A stretch of DNA of 64,000 bases from Candidatus Accumulibacter sp. ACC003 (GCF_907163085.1 NZ_CAJQTX010000001.1:637001-701000); one strand, 5' to 3'; counted from the stretch's first letter, positions 53,652 to 63,258 are shown. The notes: generated from the sequence alone by a model not told the origin. Made by a program: numbers and translations.

Positions 53652-53969
53652 ATGAAAGAAGACGATCTGGTTGCGCGTATCGCCGCCAACCCCAAGTACA
53701 AAAAACTGGTGAGCACGCGCTCGACCTACAGCATCACCATGACCATCCTGATCATGGTCATCTACTACGGCTACATCCTGCTGATTGCTTTTGACAAGGA
53801 GTTTCTGGCGCAGAAGCTCGGCGCCGGCATGGTGACCTCGATCGGTATTCCACTGGGCGTTGGCGTGATCATTCTGACGGTCCTCATCACCAACATCTAC
53901 GTTCGTCGCGCGAATAGCGAATTTGACACGCTGACCAACGAACTGATCAACGAGGCGTCGCAGAAATGA
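53652..53969 (+). CDS. DUF485/YjcH-type membrane protein
   Basis: A 105-residue protein with two transmembrane helices ([19 protein letters not shown] and [20 protein letters not shown]) and the N-terminal pattern [20 protein letters not shown], typical of DUF485 proteins that precede acetate permease ActP. It probably acts as a small partner of the symporter. The ATG at 53652 has GAGGAGG upstream. It overlaps actP by 4 bp (ATGA). Confidence 0.93.
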   Translation: MKEDDLVARIAANPKYKKLVSTRSTYSITMTILIMVIYYGYILLIAFDKEFLAQKLGAGMVTSIGIPLGVGVIILTVLITNIYVRRANSEFDTLTNELINEASQK

Positions 53970-55654
53970 TGAACATACTGACACGCAATAGCCTGTGCTT
54001 CCTGGTCAGCATGCTGGCCGCAGCTTCGGTCCTCGCCGCAGGCGCCGATCTTGGGCAAACGACCCAGCAGGAAACCAACTGGGTCGCCATCTCGATGTTC
54101 GCCGGATTCGTCTTGATCACCCTGTTCATTACCAAGTGGGCAGCCAACAAGACCAAGACCGCCGCCGACTTCTACACTGCCGGTGGCGGCATCACCGGCT
54201 TCCAGAACGGTTTGGCAATCGCCGGCGACTACATGTCCGCGGCGTCCTTCCTGGGTATTTCCGGCCTGGTGTTCGCCAACGGCTTCGACGGCCTGATCTT
54301 TTCGATCGGTTGGCTGGTGGGCTGGCCGGTGCTCACCTTCCTGATGGCCGAGCGCTTGCGCAACCTCGGCCGCTTTACCTTTGCCGATGTCGTTTCCTAC
54401 CGCTTCGCGCAAACACCGACGCGTGTCTTCGCGGCATCTGGCACGTTGGTCGTCGTCGCCTTCTACATGATCGCCCAGATGGTCGGTGCCGGGCAGCTGA
54501 TCAAGGTGCTGTTCGGCCTCGAGTATCACTACGCGGTGATGATCGTCGGCGTGCTGATGATGTGCTACGTGTTGTTCGGTGGCATGACGGCAACCACCTG
54601 GGTGCAGATCATCAAGGCGATCCTGCTGCTCTGCGGTGCCAGCTTCATGGCCCTGGCGGTGCTCTGGCAGTTCCACTTCAATCCCGAGCTATTGTTTGCC
54701 AAGGCCGTCGAAATCCACAGCAAGCACGACGCGATCATGGCGCCGGGAGCGCTGATCAAGGATCCGATCTCGGCGATCTCGGTTGGCATGACGCTGATGT
54801 TCGGTACGGCCGGTCTGCCGCATATCCTGATGCGCTTCTTTACCGTGCCGAGCGCCAAGGAAGCACGCAAGTCGGTCGGTTGGGCGACCACCTGGATCGG
54901 TTACTTCTACATCCTGACCTTCATCATCGGCTTCGGCGCCGTCGTCCTGCTGACGCAGGATCCCGGCCTGTACTACGTCGATGGCGAACTGGCCAAGGGT
55001 CTGAAGGGCGGTGGCAACATGGCCGCTATCCACCTGGCGAACGCGGTCGGCGGTAACGTCTTCCTCGGCTTCATCTCAGCTGTTGCTTTCGCCACCATTC
55101 TGGCCGTGGTATCGGGCCTGACGTTGTCGGGTGCCTCGGCGGTTTCGCACGATCTTTACGCCACGGTGTTCAAGAAAGGGCACAGCGATTCGGCCCACGA
55201 ATTGCGGGTGTCCAAGATCACCACCATCTGCCTGGGAATCGTCGCCGTTATCCTCGGCATCGCTTTTGAGAAGCAGAACGTTGCCTACATGGTGATGCTG
55301 GCTTTCGCCATCGCCTGTTCGGCCAACTTCCCGGTCCTTTTCATGTCGGTTCTGTGGAAAGATTGCACGACCAAGGGTGCGGTTGCCGGTGGCGTCGTTG
55401 GCTTGATCAGTTCGGTTGGCTTGACCATCGTCTCCGCTTCGGTGTGGGAAGCGGTGATCGGCAATCCAAAGGGTTCAGCGTTGTTCCCGTATTCCTCGCC
55501 GGGCCTGTTCTCGATGAGCGCTGCTTTCCTGACCATCTACCTGGTTTCGAAGATGGATAACAGCAAGCAGGCGCAGCTCGAACGCTCACTCTACCCGGCT
55601 CAGAAGGTTCGCTCCGAAACCGGCGTCGGTGCCGCGGGAGCATCGGGTCACTGA
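53966..55654 (+). CDS. actP: Sodium:solute symporter, acetate permease ActP-like
   Basis: A 562-residue transporter of the SSS family with about 13 transmembrane helices. An N-terminal hydrophobic stretch is followed by [20 protein letters not shown] and [16 protein letters not shown], signature sequences of ActP-type acetate/cation symporters. Gene order (DUF485 then ActP) matches yjcH-actP. Adjacent divergent two-component genes suggest carboxylate-responsive regulation. High-affinity acetate uptake would suit an activated-sludge organism, but the exact substrate is inferred. Confidence 0.93.
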   Translation: MMNILTRNSLCFLVSMLAAASVLAAGADLGQTTQQETNWVAISMFAGFVLITLFITKWAANKTKTAADFYTAGGGITGFQNGLAIAGDYMSAASFLGISGLVFANGFDGLIFSIGWLVGWPVLTFLMAERLRNLGRFTFADVVSYRFAQTPTRVFAASGTLVVVAFYMIAQMVGAGQLIKVLFGLEYHYAVMIVGVLMMCYVLFGGMTATTWVQIIKAILLLCGASFMALAVLWQFHFNPELLFAKAVEIHSKHDAIMAPGALIKDPISAISVGMTLMFGTAGLPHILMRFFTVPSAKEARKSVGWATTWIGYFYILTFIIGFGAVVLLTQDPGLYYVDGELAKGLKGGGNMAAIHLANAVGGNVFLGFISAVAFATILAVVSGLTLSGASAVSHDLYATVFKKGHSDSAHELRVSKITTICLGIVAVILGIAFEKQNVAYMVMLAFAIACSANFPVLFMSVLWKDCTTKGAVAGGVVGLISSVGLTIVSASVWEAVIGNPKGSALFPYSSPGLFSMSAAFLTIYLVSKMDNSKQAQLERSLYPAQKVRSETGVGAAGASGH

Positions 55655-55685
55655 GCAGGAGAGCTCTGCCGCGCTCAACGGCAAG

Positions 55686-55716
55686 ACGGCCCGAGGTTTC
55701 TCGGGCCGTTTTTTTT
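55686..55716 (+). terminator. Terminator of the symporter operon
   Basis: A 10-bp perfect stem (ACGGCCCGAG/CTCGGGCCGT) with a 4-nt loop, followed by seven or eight T residues, 31 bp after the actP-like stop. Confidence 0.92.
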
Positions 55717-55781
55717 GCTCTCGCCGTTCTCGGGATGACGGACGCTGCCAGACCCGCGCGAGCGGCGGACTTAACACCAGG

Positions 55782-57869
55782 CTACGCGCCGACAGCCGCG
55801 CCCGCGGTTGGATAGGCGCTGGGGTAGGGCTTCAGCAACTCGGCTTCCTGCTTGCTCAGCTCCAGCAGCAGGATGCGCGCGATCTCGGCAATCTCCTCAG
55901 GGGTCTTGCGCAAGCGTTCAGGCAGCTGATCGGCGGCAATGACCGTCGGAAAGACGGCATCGTAAACCACCAGGTTGCACTGTTCCGTCGGGTCGGCCTC
56001 AAGCTGGTACAGTTCCCATTGATCAGGCACCGGCTCGGCGCTCCAGGGATCGCAAAAGCGCACCAGCTTCCACGGACCCGAGCGCAAGGCGCGCACGTGG
56101 CAGGGCTGCATCACCGGCCCCGGATTGAGCTCGGGCAGGTAGGGATGATGCGCGAGCTTGCCGGGCTCACTGCGCAGGCGTCGCACGGTTTCACAAAAAA
56201 CCTCGAACTGCTGCCAACTGTTGTTGTTGTGCGGGTCGTCGTCGCGCGGCAGCGGCTCGGTGATCATGTCGTCGGTGACGAACAGCACGCCGAGTCGCTC
56301 ACGGCCGTCGGGGCCGATCACCGGGCCCGAGCCGCCGCCAGCGATAATCGGCGTGAGGTCTGCTCCCGGCAGTGGCGCCGTCGGATGCGTCATCGACAAC
56401 TGCCGCCGAATGGCGTCGCGCCGATCGGCGTCGCAGCCGGCGAGTCCGAGCAGCGTCGGCAACAGGTCGATATGACTGCTCTGCGCGCTCACCACCAGCG
56501 GCGTGTCGCCGCCGTTCAGCCTGGCGCTGCTGAACAGCACCGGCACATGCAGCGCCTCCTGGTACGCGGCGTGCCACTTCTCGAGCATCATCGAGTGCGC
56601 GGCGCCGTACTCGCCGTGGTCGGAGGCGAAGACGACGATGGTGTTGTCGCGCAGACCGGAGTCGTCGAGCGCCTCCAAGACCTTCAGGATGTGGCGGTCG
56701 ACCATCGAGATCATGTAAGCGTAGTACTGCAGGAAGCCGACGGCGGCGCCATCCGGGTCGTCCTGGATCTGGAGCGGCACGGCGACCTGCAGGGTCGCCG
56801 CGACCGCCGCTTCGAGCACCGCCGCCGGCTTGGCATCGTCGCCGAGCGCGCCCTGGGCGGCGGCCAGGCCGAACTTTGCAGCGAGCCCCAGACCGAGCTT
56901 GTAGGCGTAGTCGTACTGGGCGCGCGGCTTGTTGTTGGCGAGCAGATCTTCGTCCTGGCTGGGGCTGGCGCTGGCGCAGTGCTGCGGCAGCCCGGTGGGG
57001 TTGAGCGGGATGCGGAAAGTCCCGTGCTGCGGCGTGCAACTCGTGACACCCTGCCTCGGAATGGGCACCGACTTGCCCGGGCCAAAGGACTCCCGGAGAC
57101 TCTCGAGCGGGCCGGCATCGGGGTCCTGGCCAGCGCCGAGTTGCCGTGGCAGCGTCGGGTAGGCAGCGATGTCATGCGGGTTCGTGAAGGAACAGACGGC
57201 GAAGAATGGCGCTGTCGGCGGTAGCTGATCGCTGCTCTCCGGATTGAGCTTGCCTTGCGTCGATACCGCCCGGTCGTAGGGAACGCCGAGGCCACGCGCG
57301 CGCAGAAAAGTACAGGCCAGCTCGGCGAACTGATAATCGCGAAAGCTCCCCAGATTGTTGATCAGAGCGCCGTGCGGTTCCGGCCAGCTGAGTTCCCAAT
57401 CCTGAAAGCCGAAACCCTCGAGCGTGTGTTCGGGTGGGTTGCTGACGTGCCACTTGCCGAAGTAGTGGGTCGAATAGCCGAGATGGCGGAACCAGTCGCC
57501 GATGGTCGGCATGCCGTCGGCCTTGAGCCACGGAAAAGCCTGCGCCTCGCCGCTCTTGAACAGGCCGTCGGTCTGCGTCACGCCGCTCCGCGGCCCGTAT
57601 TGACCGGTCATGATGCTGGCCCGACTCGGGATACACGCCGATTCGGCGATGGTGTGATCGGTCAACACCACCGCGTGCTCGCGCAGCTTGCAGAAACCGG
57701 GAAAGTGCTTGGCGTAGGGGTTGTCATCGATGTTGCCGACGAAGGACAGGATGTCCTTGATCGGATCGACGAAGCCGGCAGAACCGTAGCCGAGGCGCGG
57801 GTAGCGCAGCTGGTCCACCATGATCATCAGGAAATTCGGAGCTTGTTCGTCGCTGACTGGTGTTGACAT
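55782..57869 (-). CDS. Sulfatase (arylsulfatase-type, Cys sulfatase)
   Basis: A 695-residue alkaline-phosphatase-superfamily enzyme. The metal-binding Asp is near the N terminus (NFLMIMVDQLRYPRLG), the formylglycine precursor is in ESACIPSRASIMTG (C-x-P-S-R, about residue 80), and further metal ligands are in FASDHGEYGAAHSMMLEKWH. The length exceeds the usual 450-550 because of an insertion around residues 225-360. No signal peptide is visible. Sulfatase-maturing enzyme is not in the window. It is convergent with the symporter operon. Confidence 0.88.
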   Translation of the reverse strand: MSTPVSDEQAPNFLMIMVDQLRYPRLGYGSAGFVDPIKDILSFVGNIDDNPYAKHFPGFCKLREHAVVLTDHTIAESACIPSRASIMTGQYGPRSGVTQTDGLFKSGEAQAFPWLKADGMPTIGDWFRHLGYSTHYFGKWHVSNPPEHTLEGFGFQDWELSWPEPHGALINNLGSFRDYQFAELACTFLRARGLGVPYDRAVSTQGKLNPESSDQLPPTAPFFAVCSFTNPHDIAAYPTLPRQLGAGQDPDAGPLESLRESFGPGKSVPIPRQGVTSCTPQHGTFRIPLNPTGLPQHCASASPSQDEDLLANNKPRAQYDYAYKLGLGLAAKFGLAAAQGALGDDAKPAAVLEAAVAATLQVAVPLQIQDDPDGAAVGFLQYYAYMISMVDRHILKVLEALDDSGLRDNTIVVFASDHGEYGAAHSMMLEKWHAAYQEALHVPVLFSSARLNGGDTPLVVSAQSSHIDLLPTLLGLAGCDADRRDAIRRQLSMTHPTAPLPGADLTPIIAGGGSGPVIGPDGRERLGVLFVTDDMITEPLPRDDDPHNNNSWQQFEVFCETVRRLRSEPGKLAHHPYLPELNPGPVMQPCHVRALRSGPWKLVRFCDPWSAEPVPDQWELYQLEADPTEQCNLVVYDAVFPTVIAADQLPERLRKTPEEIAEIARILLLELSKQEAELLKPYPSAYPTAGAAVGA

Positions 57870-58131
57870 GGGATCTCCTTTTGGAAGTCACGTGCTCTGC
57901 CGTCCATGGACCGCAGATGAACAGCCGATCCATACGTCCAATGGAAACAGGGAACTCCAAGGACGCGCCCAGAGAGTATAGGGAGCCCCCGCCAACGCTG
58001 TCAAACGCCGACTTGGCCGCGGCAAGGCCTGGAAAGAAGCGACTGAAGGCCGGTTTTTCAGCGCGGGCCGGCTTTCCCCGCGAGGTTCCGAAGGACCGTT
58101 TGGCCAGGCAGGGCCGACGAAATTCATCAGG
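57870..58131. other. Intergenic region upstream of the sulfatase gene
   Basis: Together with the hairpin at 58132-58175 this makes a 338-bp gap between two minus-strand genes. It must carry the sulfatase promoter, but I could not pick a convincing -35/-10 pair. No gene is seen. Confidence 0.4.
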
Positions 58132-58175
58132 CGAAAAGACACCGTTCGGCCCGATTCGCAGGGCCGAACGGTGTC
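58132..58175 (-). terminator. Terminator of the alcohol dehydrogenase-like gene
   Basis: A perfect 15-bp stem (GACACCGTTCGGCCC) with an 8-nt loop at 58138-58175; on the minus strand it is followed by TTTTCGC. It lies 32 bp after the stop of the reductase gene at 58208. Confidence 0.8.
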
Positions 58176-58207
58176 ACATTCACATCCGAAACCCGCTGCG
58201 ATCGATT

Positions 58208-59218
58208 TCAGAACGATTGAACGACGATCTTGCCTTTTGCCTGACCGGTTTCGATGAGCGCGTGCGCGGCGCGAATGTTGGCGGCGTTGATCGGGCTGAG
58301 AACCTTGTCGAGCGTCGTGCGAATTCGCCCGGCGTCGATTTCATCTGCCACGTAGCTCAGCAAGTTGTGCTGCTCGATCATGTCCGGCGTGTGGTGGATG
58401 GCGCGCGCGAACATGAACTCCCAATGCAGGCTAGCCGCCTTCATTTTCATGCCAGCCATCGGCATCGGCAGATCGGTGTCATCGATCGTGACGATCCCAC
58501 CCTGCGGCCGGATCAGTTCAACCGCGCTTTCCCAGTGGCGCATGTCATTGAAGATGGCGATGTGATCGACGTGTTGAAAGCCGAGCGCCCGTACCTGTTC
58601 AACGATCGCTTGGCGGTGATTGACGACATGATCGGCGCCAAGCTCGGTGACCCAGCTTGCCGTCTCCGGGCGAGACGCCGTGGCAATGACTACCAGCTCG
58701 GCGGCCTTGGCCAGTTGAATGCCGATCGAGCCAACACCACCACCGGCGCCGATGATGAGCACCGACTGCCCCTTGTCGGCGCCATCGCGAGCAATTCCGA
58801 GACGGTCAAAGAAAGCCTCGTAGGCGGTGATCGTGGTCAGCGGCAGCGCTGCGGCTTCGGCAAAACCGAGGCTCTTTGGCTTACGTCCGACAATCCGCTC
58901 GTCAACCAGCTGGAATTCCGCGTTCGAACCCGAGCGGGTAATATCTCCGGCGTAATAGACTTCATCGCCGGGTTTGAACAGTGTGACCTCCGGGCCGACC
59001 GCCTCGACAATCCCGCTGGCATCCCAGCCAAGGACCCGGGGAGGGTCTTCTACCTTGTCCGAGGGGCGGCGAACCTTGGTATCGACCGGGTTGATCGACA
59101 CCGCCTTGACCGCGACCAGAAGATCGCGACCCGCTGCCGTAGGCTTGGGCAGCTCGACGTCGAGAAATGCATTGACGTCGTCGACGGGAAGATAATGCGT
59201 AAGAGCGACAGCTTTCAT
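58208..59218 (-). CDS. Zinc-type alcohol dehydrogenase-like / NADPH:quinone reductase family protein
   Basis: A 336-residue medium-chain reductase. It has the GroES-like N-terminal domain (VKAVSINPVDTKVRRPSDKV) and the Rossmann motif VLIIGAGGGVGSIGIQLAKA, followed by ELGADHVVNHRQ. The zinc-ligand cysteines of true zinc alcohol dehydrogenases are lacking, so it fits the quinone-reductase-like 'zinc-binding dehydrogenase' group. ATG at 59218 (MKAVALTHYLP) is preferred over an upstream extension. It is 28 bp after the ABM gene and probably co-transcribed, under the divergent LysR regulator. Confidence 0.9.
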   Translation of the reverse strand: MKAVALTHYLPVDDVNAFLDVELPKPTAAGRDLLVAVKAVSINPVDTKVRRPSDKVEDPPRVLGWDASGIVEAVGPEVTLFKPGDEVYYAGDITRSGSNAEFQLVDERIVGRKPKSLGFAEAAALPLTTITAYEAFFDRLGIARDGADKGQSVLIIGAGGGVGSIGIQLAKAAELVVIATASRPETASWVTELGADHVVNHRQAIVEQVRALGFQHVDHIAIFNDMRHWESAVELIRPQGGIVTIDDTDLPMPMAGMKMKAASLHWEFMFARAIHHTPDMIEQHNLLSYVADEIDAGRIRTTLDKVLSPINAANIRAAHALIETGQAKGKIVVQSF

Positions 59219-59246
59219 TGTTGAATCTCCTGGTCTCGATGCGGGC

Positions 59247-59537
59247 TTAGCCAATGTGGGTCATTTCGTTGAGCGTGAATTCGGCAATGGCGCCGTCCGT
59301 AGCTTTCATAAAGGCCGCGATGTGCGGGGCATTCATGTGCGTCTGCCACAGTTCGCGCGACTGCCAGTTCTCAAAGAACGTGAAATGCGCCGGATTGTCA
59401 TTGTCGCGGTGCAAGTCATAGGCGACGCAGCCTTCTTCAGCGCGCGTGATCGGGATCAGCTTCAGCAGCTCTACCTTGACCAGATCAATCTGATCGGCGT
59501 TGGCGTGGATGTTTGCGACGATCGTCAGTTTGCTCAT
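59247..59537 (-). CDS. Antibiotic biosynthesis monooxygenase (ABM) domain protein
   Basis: A 96-residue ABM-fold protein (MSKLTIVANIHANADQIDLV ... FTFFENWQSRELWQTHMNAP). The family includes the YgiN-type quinol monooxygenases; the pairing with a quinone reductase-like gene suggests quinone or electrophile metabolism, which is inference. ATG at 59537 follows AGGAGCAACAG. It is transcribed divergently from the LysR gene across a 98-bp gap. Confidence 0.88.
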   Translation of the reverse strand: MSKLTIVANIHANADQIDLVKVELLKLIPITRAEEGCVAYDLHRDNDNPAHFTFFENWQSRELWQTHMNAPHIAAFMKATDGAIAEFTLNEMTHIG

Positions 59538-59577
59538 TTCTGTTGCTCCTTGATTGGCGGTGCGAGCAATATAACTG

Positions 59578-59619
59578 TTTGCCAAAGCCGGATAAACAGG
59601 CAAAATGCGAAAATATAAT
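59578..59619. promoter_or_regulatory. LysR operator and LysR promoter region
   Basis: The divergent gap holds an inverted repeat, TTTGCC at 59578-59583 and GGCAAA at 59599-59604, separated by 15 bp, a plausible LysR-type binding site. TATAAT at 59614-59619 on the plus strand would serve the LysR gene, with its start about 15 nt before the GTG at 59636. Confidence 0.5.
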
Positions 59620-59635
59620 CCGGAACTTCCGTACA

Positions 59636-60547
59636 GTGTTACTCAACAACATCGCCCTGTTCCTGCTGATCGTCGAGAAAGGCGGCCTGGGCGCGGCAGG
59701 TCGCGAAGCCGGGCTTTCGTCGACGACGGTATCCGAGCGGCTGGCTGCGCTTGAGGCGCATTTTGGTGTCACCCTCTTGAACCGCACGACCCGCGCGCTC
59801 AGCCTGACCGAAGAGGGGCGGACGCTGGTCGACGGTGCCAAAGTCGTCCTGGGCGAGATCGACGACCTTGAAACGCGCGTCCGCCTGGGTGCCAAAGCGC
59901 TGTCGGGTCCGATCCGGATCAGCGCCCCAAGTGATATCGGGCGGAGCCTTGTTTCTGCCGAGATTGGCCGCTTCCTGGCCGAACACCCGGCGATCTCCGT
60001 CGAGCTTCTGCTGTCGGACGGCTATGTCGATATAGTGGGCGAGGGCTTCGATATCGCTTTGCGTTTCGGGCCGGTCATCGACAGTTCATTGCGCGTCCGA
60101 AGCCTTGGCCGGAAACGGCGCGTGCTTTGTGCCGCGCCCAGCTATCTGGTAAAGCACGGCCGCCCGAAGAAACCCGTCGATCTCAAGCGTCACAATTGTC
60201 TTGTCATGCGCTTTGGCGGGCATCTGGACAATGTCTGGCGCTTTGGCCCAAACAGCATGCAACAGATCGTCACTGTGCGCGGCGACCGGGTGGCCAATGA
60301 CGGGGCGCTGGTGCGGCAGTGGTGTCTTGCCGGTCACGGGATCATTCTCAAGTCGGAACTGGACGTCGGGCCGGATATCAGGGCTGGCAATCTGCTTGAG
60401 CTTCTGGCCGACTACGCGCCGCCCCCGACGCCGCTGCAACTGTTGTTTCCGCCCGGTCGAGCGCAGCCAAGGCGGGTGCGCGCGCTCGCCGACCAACTGG
60501 CCTCGACGCTGCAAAGTCTTGAACCATCCGCAGAGAACGCCAGCTAA
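59636..60547 (+). CDS. LysR-family transcriptional regulator
   Basis: A 303-residue LysR regulator. The N-terminal helix-turn-helix is clear (FLLIVEKGGLGAAGREAGLS followed by STTVSERLAALEAHFGVTLL, then NRTTRALSLTEEG). The substrate-binding domain (about residues 90-290) has GPIRISAPSDIGRSLV and GFDIALRFGPVIDSSLRVRS. A GTG at 59636 just before LLNNIALFLLIVE is the likely start; the frame upstream runs into the divergent ABM gene. It probably controls the ABM and reductase genes. Confidence 0.9.
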   Translation: MLLNNIALFLLIVEKGGLGAAGREAGLSSTTVSERLAALEAHFGVTLLNRTTRALSLTEEGRTLVDGAKVVLGEIDDLETRVRLGAKALSGPIRISAPSDIGRSLVSAEIGRFLAEHPAISVELLLSDGYVDIVGEGFDIALRFGPVIDSSLRVRSLGRKRRVLCAAPSYLVKHGRPKKPVDLKRHNCLVMRFGGHLDNVWRFGPNSMQQIVTVRGDRVANDGALVRQWCLAGHGIILKSELDVGPDIRAGNLLELLADYAPPPTPLQLLFPPGRAQPRRVRALADQLASTLQSLEPSAENAS

Positions 60548-60936
60548 GGGTCATGACATGTTGAGATACCCCAGATCATGAAAGTCATGACCGTTTCCCT
60601 CTCACTTGCAGTGCGCATTCCGGCTTGCACGCCGGAATCGCTCGCCGGGCAGGGAGCATGCTCCCTGAATTCCCCGCCTCACCCCTGGCCCTTCTCCCGC
60701 AAGAGGAGACGGGAGTTTCGTGAGCCGCCTCCGCGACTTTCACAGTAAGGCGCTTGCCGGAAAACGATGTGCCAGATGGCGCCGGATTTTCGGTCGGGTG
60801 GTCGTCAAGGGACGACAACTGTTACGTCCGGCCCTAATCCAGACTCCTCGGCCCAAGCTTTTCGAGGTTGAAACGATGGCCGAGTCCCATGCTGCAACCG
60901 GAAGAGTGATCCCGGCGGCAACGTGGGATGAAGGCC
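60548..60936. repeat. Palindrome-rich intergenic region with dispersed-type repeats
   Basis: About 390 bp between the LysR gene and the mobile-element genes. It contains an inverted repeat TTCCGGC/GCCGGAA (about 60616-60635), a palindrome GGGAGCATGCTCCC (about 60653-60666), and a segment of the 'cacccctggcccttctcccgc' type that is common as a dispersed repeat in proteobacterial genomes. A possible mobile-element end lies at about 60814. No gene is credible. Confidence 0.55.
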
Positions 60937-61137
60937 CTACCGAGGCGGCAGCAGCGGCAACCGCCAAGGCTCTTCGGGGTCGTACAGATTCATCTGCCGC
61001 TGGTGGTAGCGGCGTAGCTGTACGGCATAGCGGCTTTCGCAAGCGACGGCGAGTTGGTGAAGGAAGTGGCTGAGCGCGGCCACGCTTTCATCGGAGAGGC
61101 CGTCGGGGAATAGCGGCTCGGCAGAGCGGCGCTTCAT
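60937..61137 (-). CDS. Small protein of the transposition module
   Basis: A 66-residue protein (MKRRSAEPLFPDGLSDESVA ... QLRRYHQRQMNLYDPEEPWR) with no recognised domain. It starts at ATG 61137, overlapping the ATPase stop by 4 bp (ATGA), so it is translationally coupled to the ATPase. It contains a predicted helical middle (VAALSHFLHQLAVACESRYA). A role as accessory factor is suggested only by position. Confidence 0.65.
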   Translation of the reverse strand: MKRRSAEPLFPDGLSDESVAALSHFLHQLAVACESRYAVQLRRYHQRQMNLYDPEEPWRLPLLPPR

Positions 61138-61928
61138 CGCAATTCCTCGATCGCCAACTGCAACAGATCGTCCGGCAAATGATTCAAACCACGCGGCACC
61201 GCCAGGCGCATCGCCGTGCGCAGAATTCGCCCGGCATGCCGCGGCAAGCCCTTGCTCGCTTGGCGCAAGATCTCCAGGCCTGAATCGCTGAGCAGCGTAC
61301 TGGTACAACCGGCACTCTTCAGGCTGTGCTGGATCAGCAGCGCGAAGCGCTCGCGTTCGAGCACCGGCTTGAGCTGCACGCGCACCTGAATCCGCCCCGC
61401 CAGCGCCGCATAAGGCGCCCGCTCCAGCGTTTGCGCCAGTGTTGGATGACCGATCAACCAGACCGCCATCACATCGCGCGTATCGAAGGCGAAGTTGAGG
61501 AAGGCCGGCAAATCCCGAAAGAACTCCGGCGGCAGATTCTGCGCCTCATCGATGATCCACACCGGCATCAGCTGACGGCTATCGACCAACTGCAGAATCC
61601 GCTCCTTCAGATCGCGCCACAGCTGCGCCCGCCGATACCCCGGCTCGACACCCAGCGCCCGTGCCAGACCGCGATAGATATCCAGCCGACCAAAGTCCGT
61701 CTCCGCCTGATAGATCACCTGATAACGATGCGGATTCAGGCCACGGGTCAATTGGCGCAAGGCCGCCGTCTTGCCCACCCCGGGTTCGCCGGTGATCAGG
61801 CCGACCCCGGGCGAGTGCAACAACCAGGCAAAGCGCTCGGCCAACTGTCCCAGCGTACCGTCATCCCACAGCTCGGCCGCTTGCTTGCCCAGCGGCGGAT
61901 GCCGCAAACCAAAGTGTTGAAGGTCCAC
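61134..61928 (-). CDS. AAA ATPase, TniB/ExeA-like transposition protein
   Basis: A 264-residue AAA+ ATPase. Walker A is GEPGVGKTAAL (about residue 48) and Walker B is WIIDEAQNLPPEFFRDL. The N terminus (MDLQHFGLRHPPLGKQAAEL) resembles the ExeA/TniB start pattern, where the protein acts as target-selecting regulator of a transposase. The start is GTG at 61928, one base after the transposase stop. Residues after Walker B (DVMAVWLIGHPTLAQTLERA) match sensor regions of this group. Confidence 0.88.
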   Translation of the reverse strand: MDLQHFGLRHPPLGKQAAELWDDGTLGQLAERFAWLLHSPGVGLITGEPGVGKTAALRQLTRGLNPHRYQVIYQAETDFGRLDIYRGLARALGVEPGYRRAQLWRDLKERILQLVDSRQLMPVWIIDEAQNLPPEFFRDLPAFLNFAFDTRDVMAVWLIGHPTLAQTLERAPYAALAGRIQVRVQLKPVLERERFALLIQHSLKSAGCTSTLLSDSGLEILRQASKGLPRHAGRILRTAMRLAVPRGLNHLPDDLLQLAIEELR

Positions 61929-61929
61929 C

Positions 61930-63258
61930 TCACTCTCCTTCGGGGTCGTAGTACTGCTGATAGATCTGCTCGATCAGATTCGGGCCGCTCGTCCCTTTCT
62001 GGGGTTGGCTAGCGTCCGCCGGGTCAGGCGAGCGTCGTTGGCGCGTGGCATTGGCCAGCGCATCGAGTGGCGTCGCCGCACCGATCGATTCCCCTTGCTC
62101 GTCCTCGACGCCGATCACCGTCTCGGTATGCGGATCGACCACCAGAGACACCGTTTTACCCGACAGTTCAAAGGGCACCTCGAAGCGTTGTCCCTGATAC
62201 GATACCGTGCCATCTTTGCGAACCAGTCGCGTGACGCGATGCTGGAACAGGGCATCGAGGCTTGCCGCCAACGGCCCCAACGGACGAATCCTGGACAGGT
62301 CCTGCTGGTAACGCGCCAACGGCGTCATGCCGGCGAGACCGGCGTGCGGGCTGCGGTGATAGACCTGTTCAAGCCACGCCCAGAGGCGGGCATTGAGATC
62401 GTCCAGGCTGGCGATATGGCGCTCATCGAGTTCGCTGAGAAACTGATCGCGGCAGCGGCGGTGCCAGCGCTCCAACTTCCCTTTGCCCTCGGGCGCGTAC
62501 GGCCGGCAGTGAATCAGATGGATGCCCAGCCGGGCGCAGATCCCTTGCAGCGTCTCGGCGCGGTAGGCGGCGCCGTTATCGACCACCAGCTTGAGCGGAA
62601 TGCCGCGCTTGAGCACCGCCTGCTTGAGCACGCCCTCGATGTCCAGGGCGGTTTCTCCGGGGCAGAAGGCGCTGTGCGTGAGTAGCCGGGAGGCGTCGTC
62701 GAAGAGCGACACGAGATAACTCTTGGCGAGTTTGCCGTCGATCGGCACGCGTGGGCCGTGCATCACGTCGCCATACCAGATCGCCCCCGCTGTCGCGGCG
62801 ACGAAGCTGCGTTTCTCCTCGGGCAGGCTGGCCGAGCCGGTGATCCGTGACAGGCCGTGCTGCTGCAGCAGACGGTGAATGGTCGACCGGGCCAGGCGGC
62901 CACGGGCGACGGTGCCGGTGGCTTCGAGCAATTGTCGAATCTGGCACAGCGAGCGCCGCGGGTTGTCGCGCTTGGCGGCGAGAATGGCCGCCTGGGTGGC
63001 GGCCGGGAGCTTCGACTGCCCGCGGTCGGCGCGTGGCTTGGGCGTCAGGCCGTCAAGCTGGCGGAGGCGCCAGGCGTAGTACCACGCCTGAATCGTCTTC
63101 TCGCTCAGATAGCGCCGACGGCTGCCGGGGATGGCGTACTCGCGGCTAGCCAGCTCCCGGAGAATCTGTTGCAGTTCGCCACGTTCCAGCCGCTCGCGGC
63201 TGATCAGGGGACCGAGGACGGACAGGCGAAACAGGGCTTTCGGATCAATCGGGTTCAT
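61930..63258 (-). CDS. DDE integrase-type transposase
   Basis: A 442-residue transposase with an N-terminal helix-turn-helix region (RRRYLSEKTIQAWYYAWRLR), a second HTH-like part (STIHRLLQQHGLSRI), and the rve-type catalytic core. Candidate acidic residues are D in IWYGDVMHGPRV, D in LKLVVDNGAAYRAE and E in PEGKGKLERWHRRC. A Mu-type C-terminal beta domain follows (VTRLVRKDGTVSYQGQRFEV). The ATG at 63258 follows AGGAG by about 6 nt; the extension upstream is not supported. It lies just ahead of its ATPase partner. Confidence 0.92.
   Translation of the reverse strand: MNPIDPKALFRLSVLGPLISRERLERGELQQILRELASREYAIPGSRRRYLSEKTIQAWYYAWRLRQLDGLTPKPRADRGQSKLPAATQAAILAAKRDNPRRSLCQIRQLLEATGTVARGRLARSTIHRLLQQHGLSRITGSASLPEEKRSFVAATAGAIWYGDVMHGPRVPIDGKLAKSYLVSLFDDASRLLTHSAFCPGETALDIEGVLKQAVLKRGIPLKLVVDNGAAYRAETLQGICARLGIHLIHCRPYAPEGKGKLERWHRRCRDQFLSELDERHIASLDDLNARLWAWLEQVYHRSPHAGLAGMTPLARYQQDLSRIRPLGPLAASLDALFQHRVTRLVRKDGTVSYQGQRFEVPFELSGKTVSLVVDPHTETVIGVEDEQGESIGAATPLDALANATRQRRSPDPADASQPQKGTSGPNLIEQIYQQYYDPEGE

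Noticed and set aside
55629-57224. A 531-residue plus-strand frame over the sulfatase gene
   Set aside because: Antisense of a gene with intact sulfatase motifs; no ribosome site or domain.
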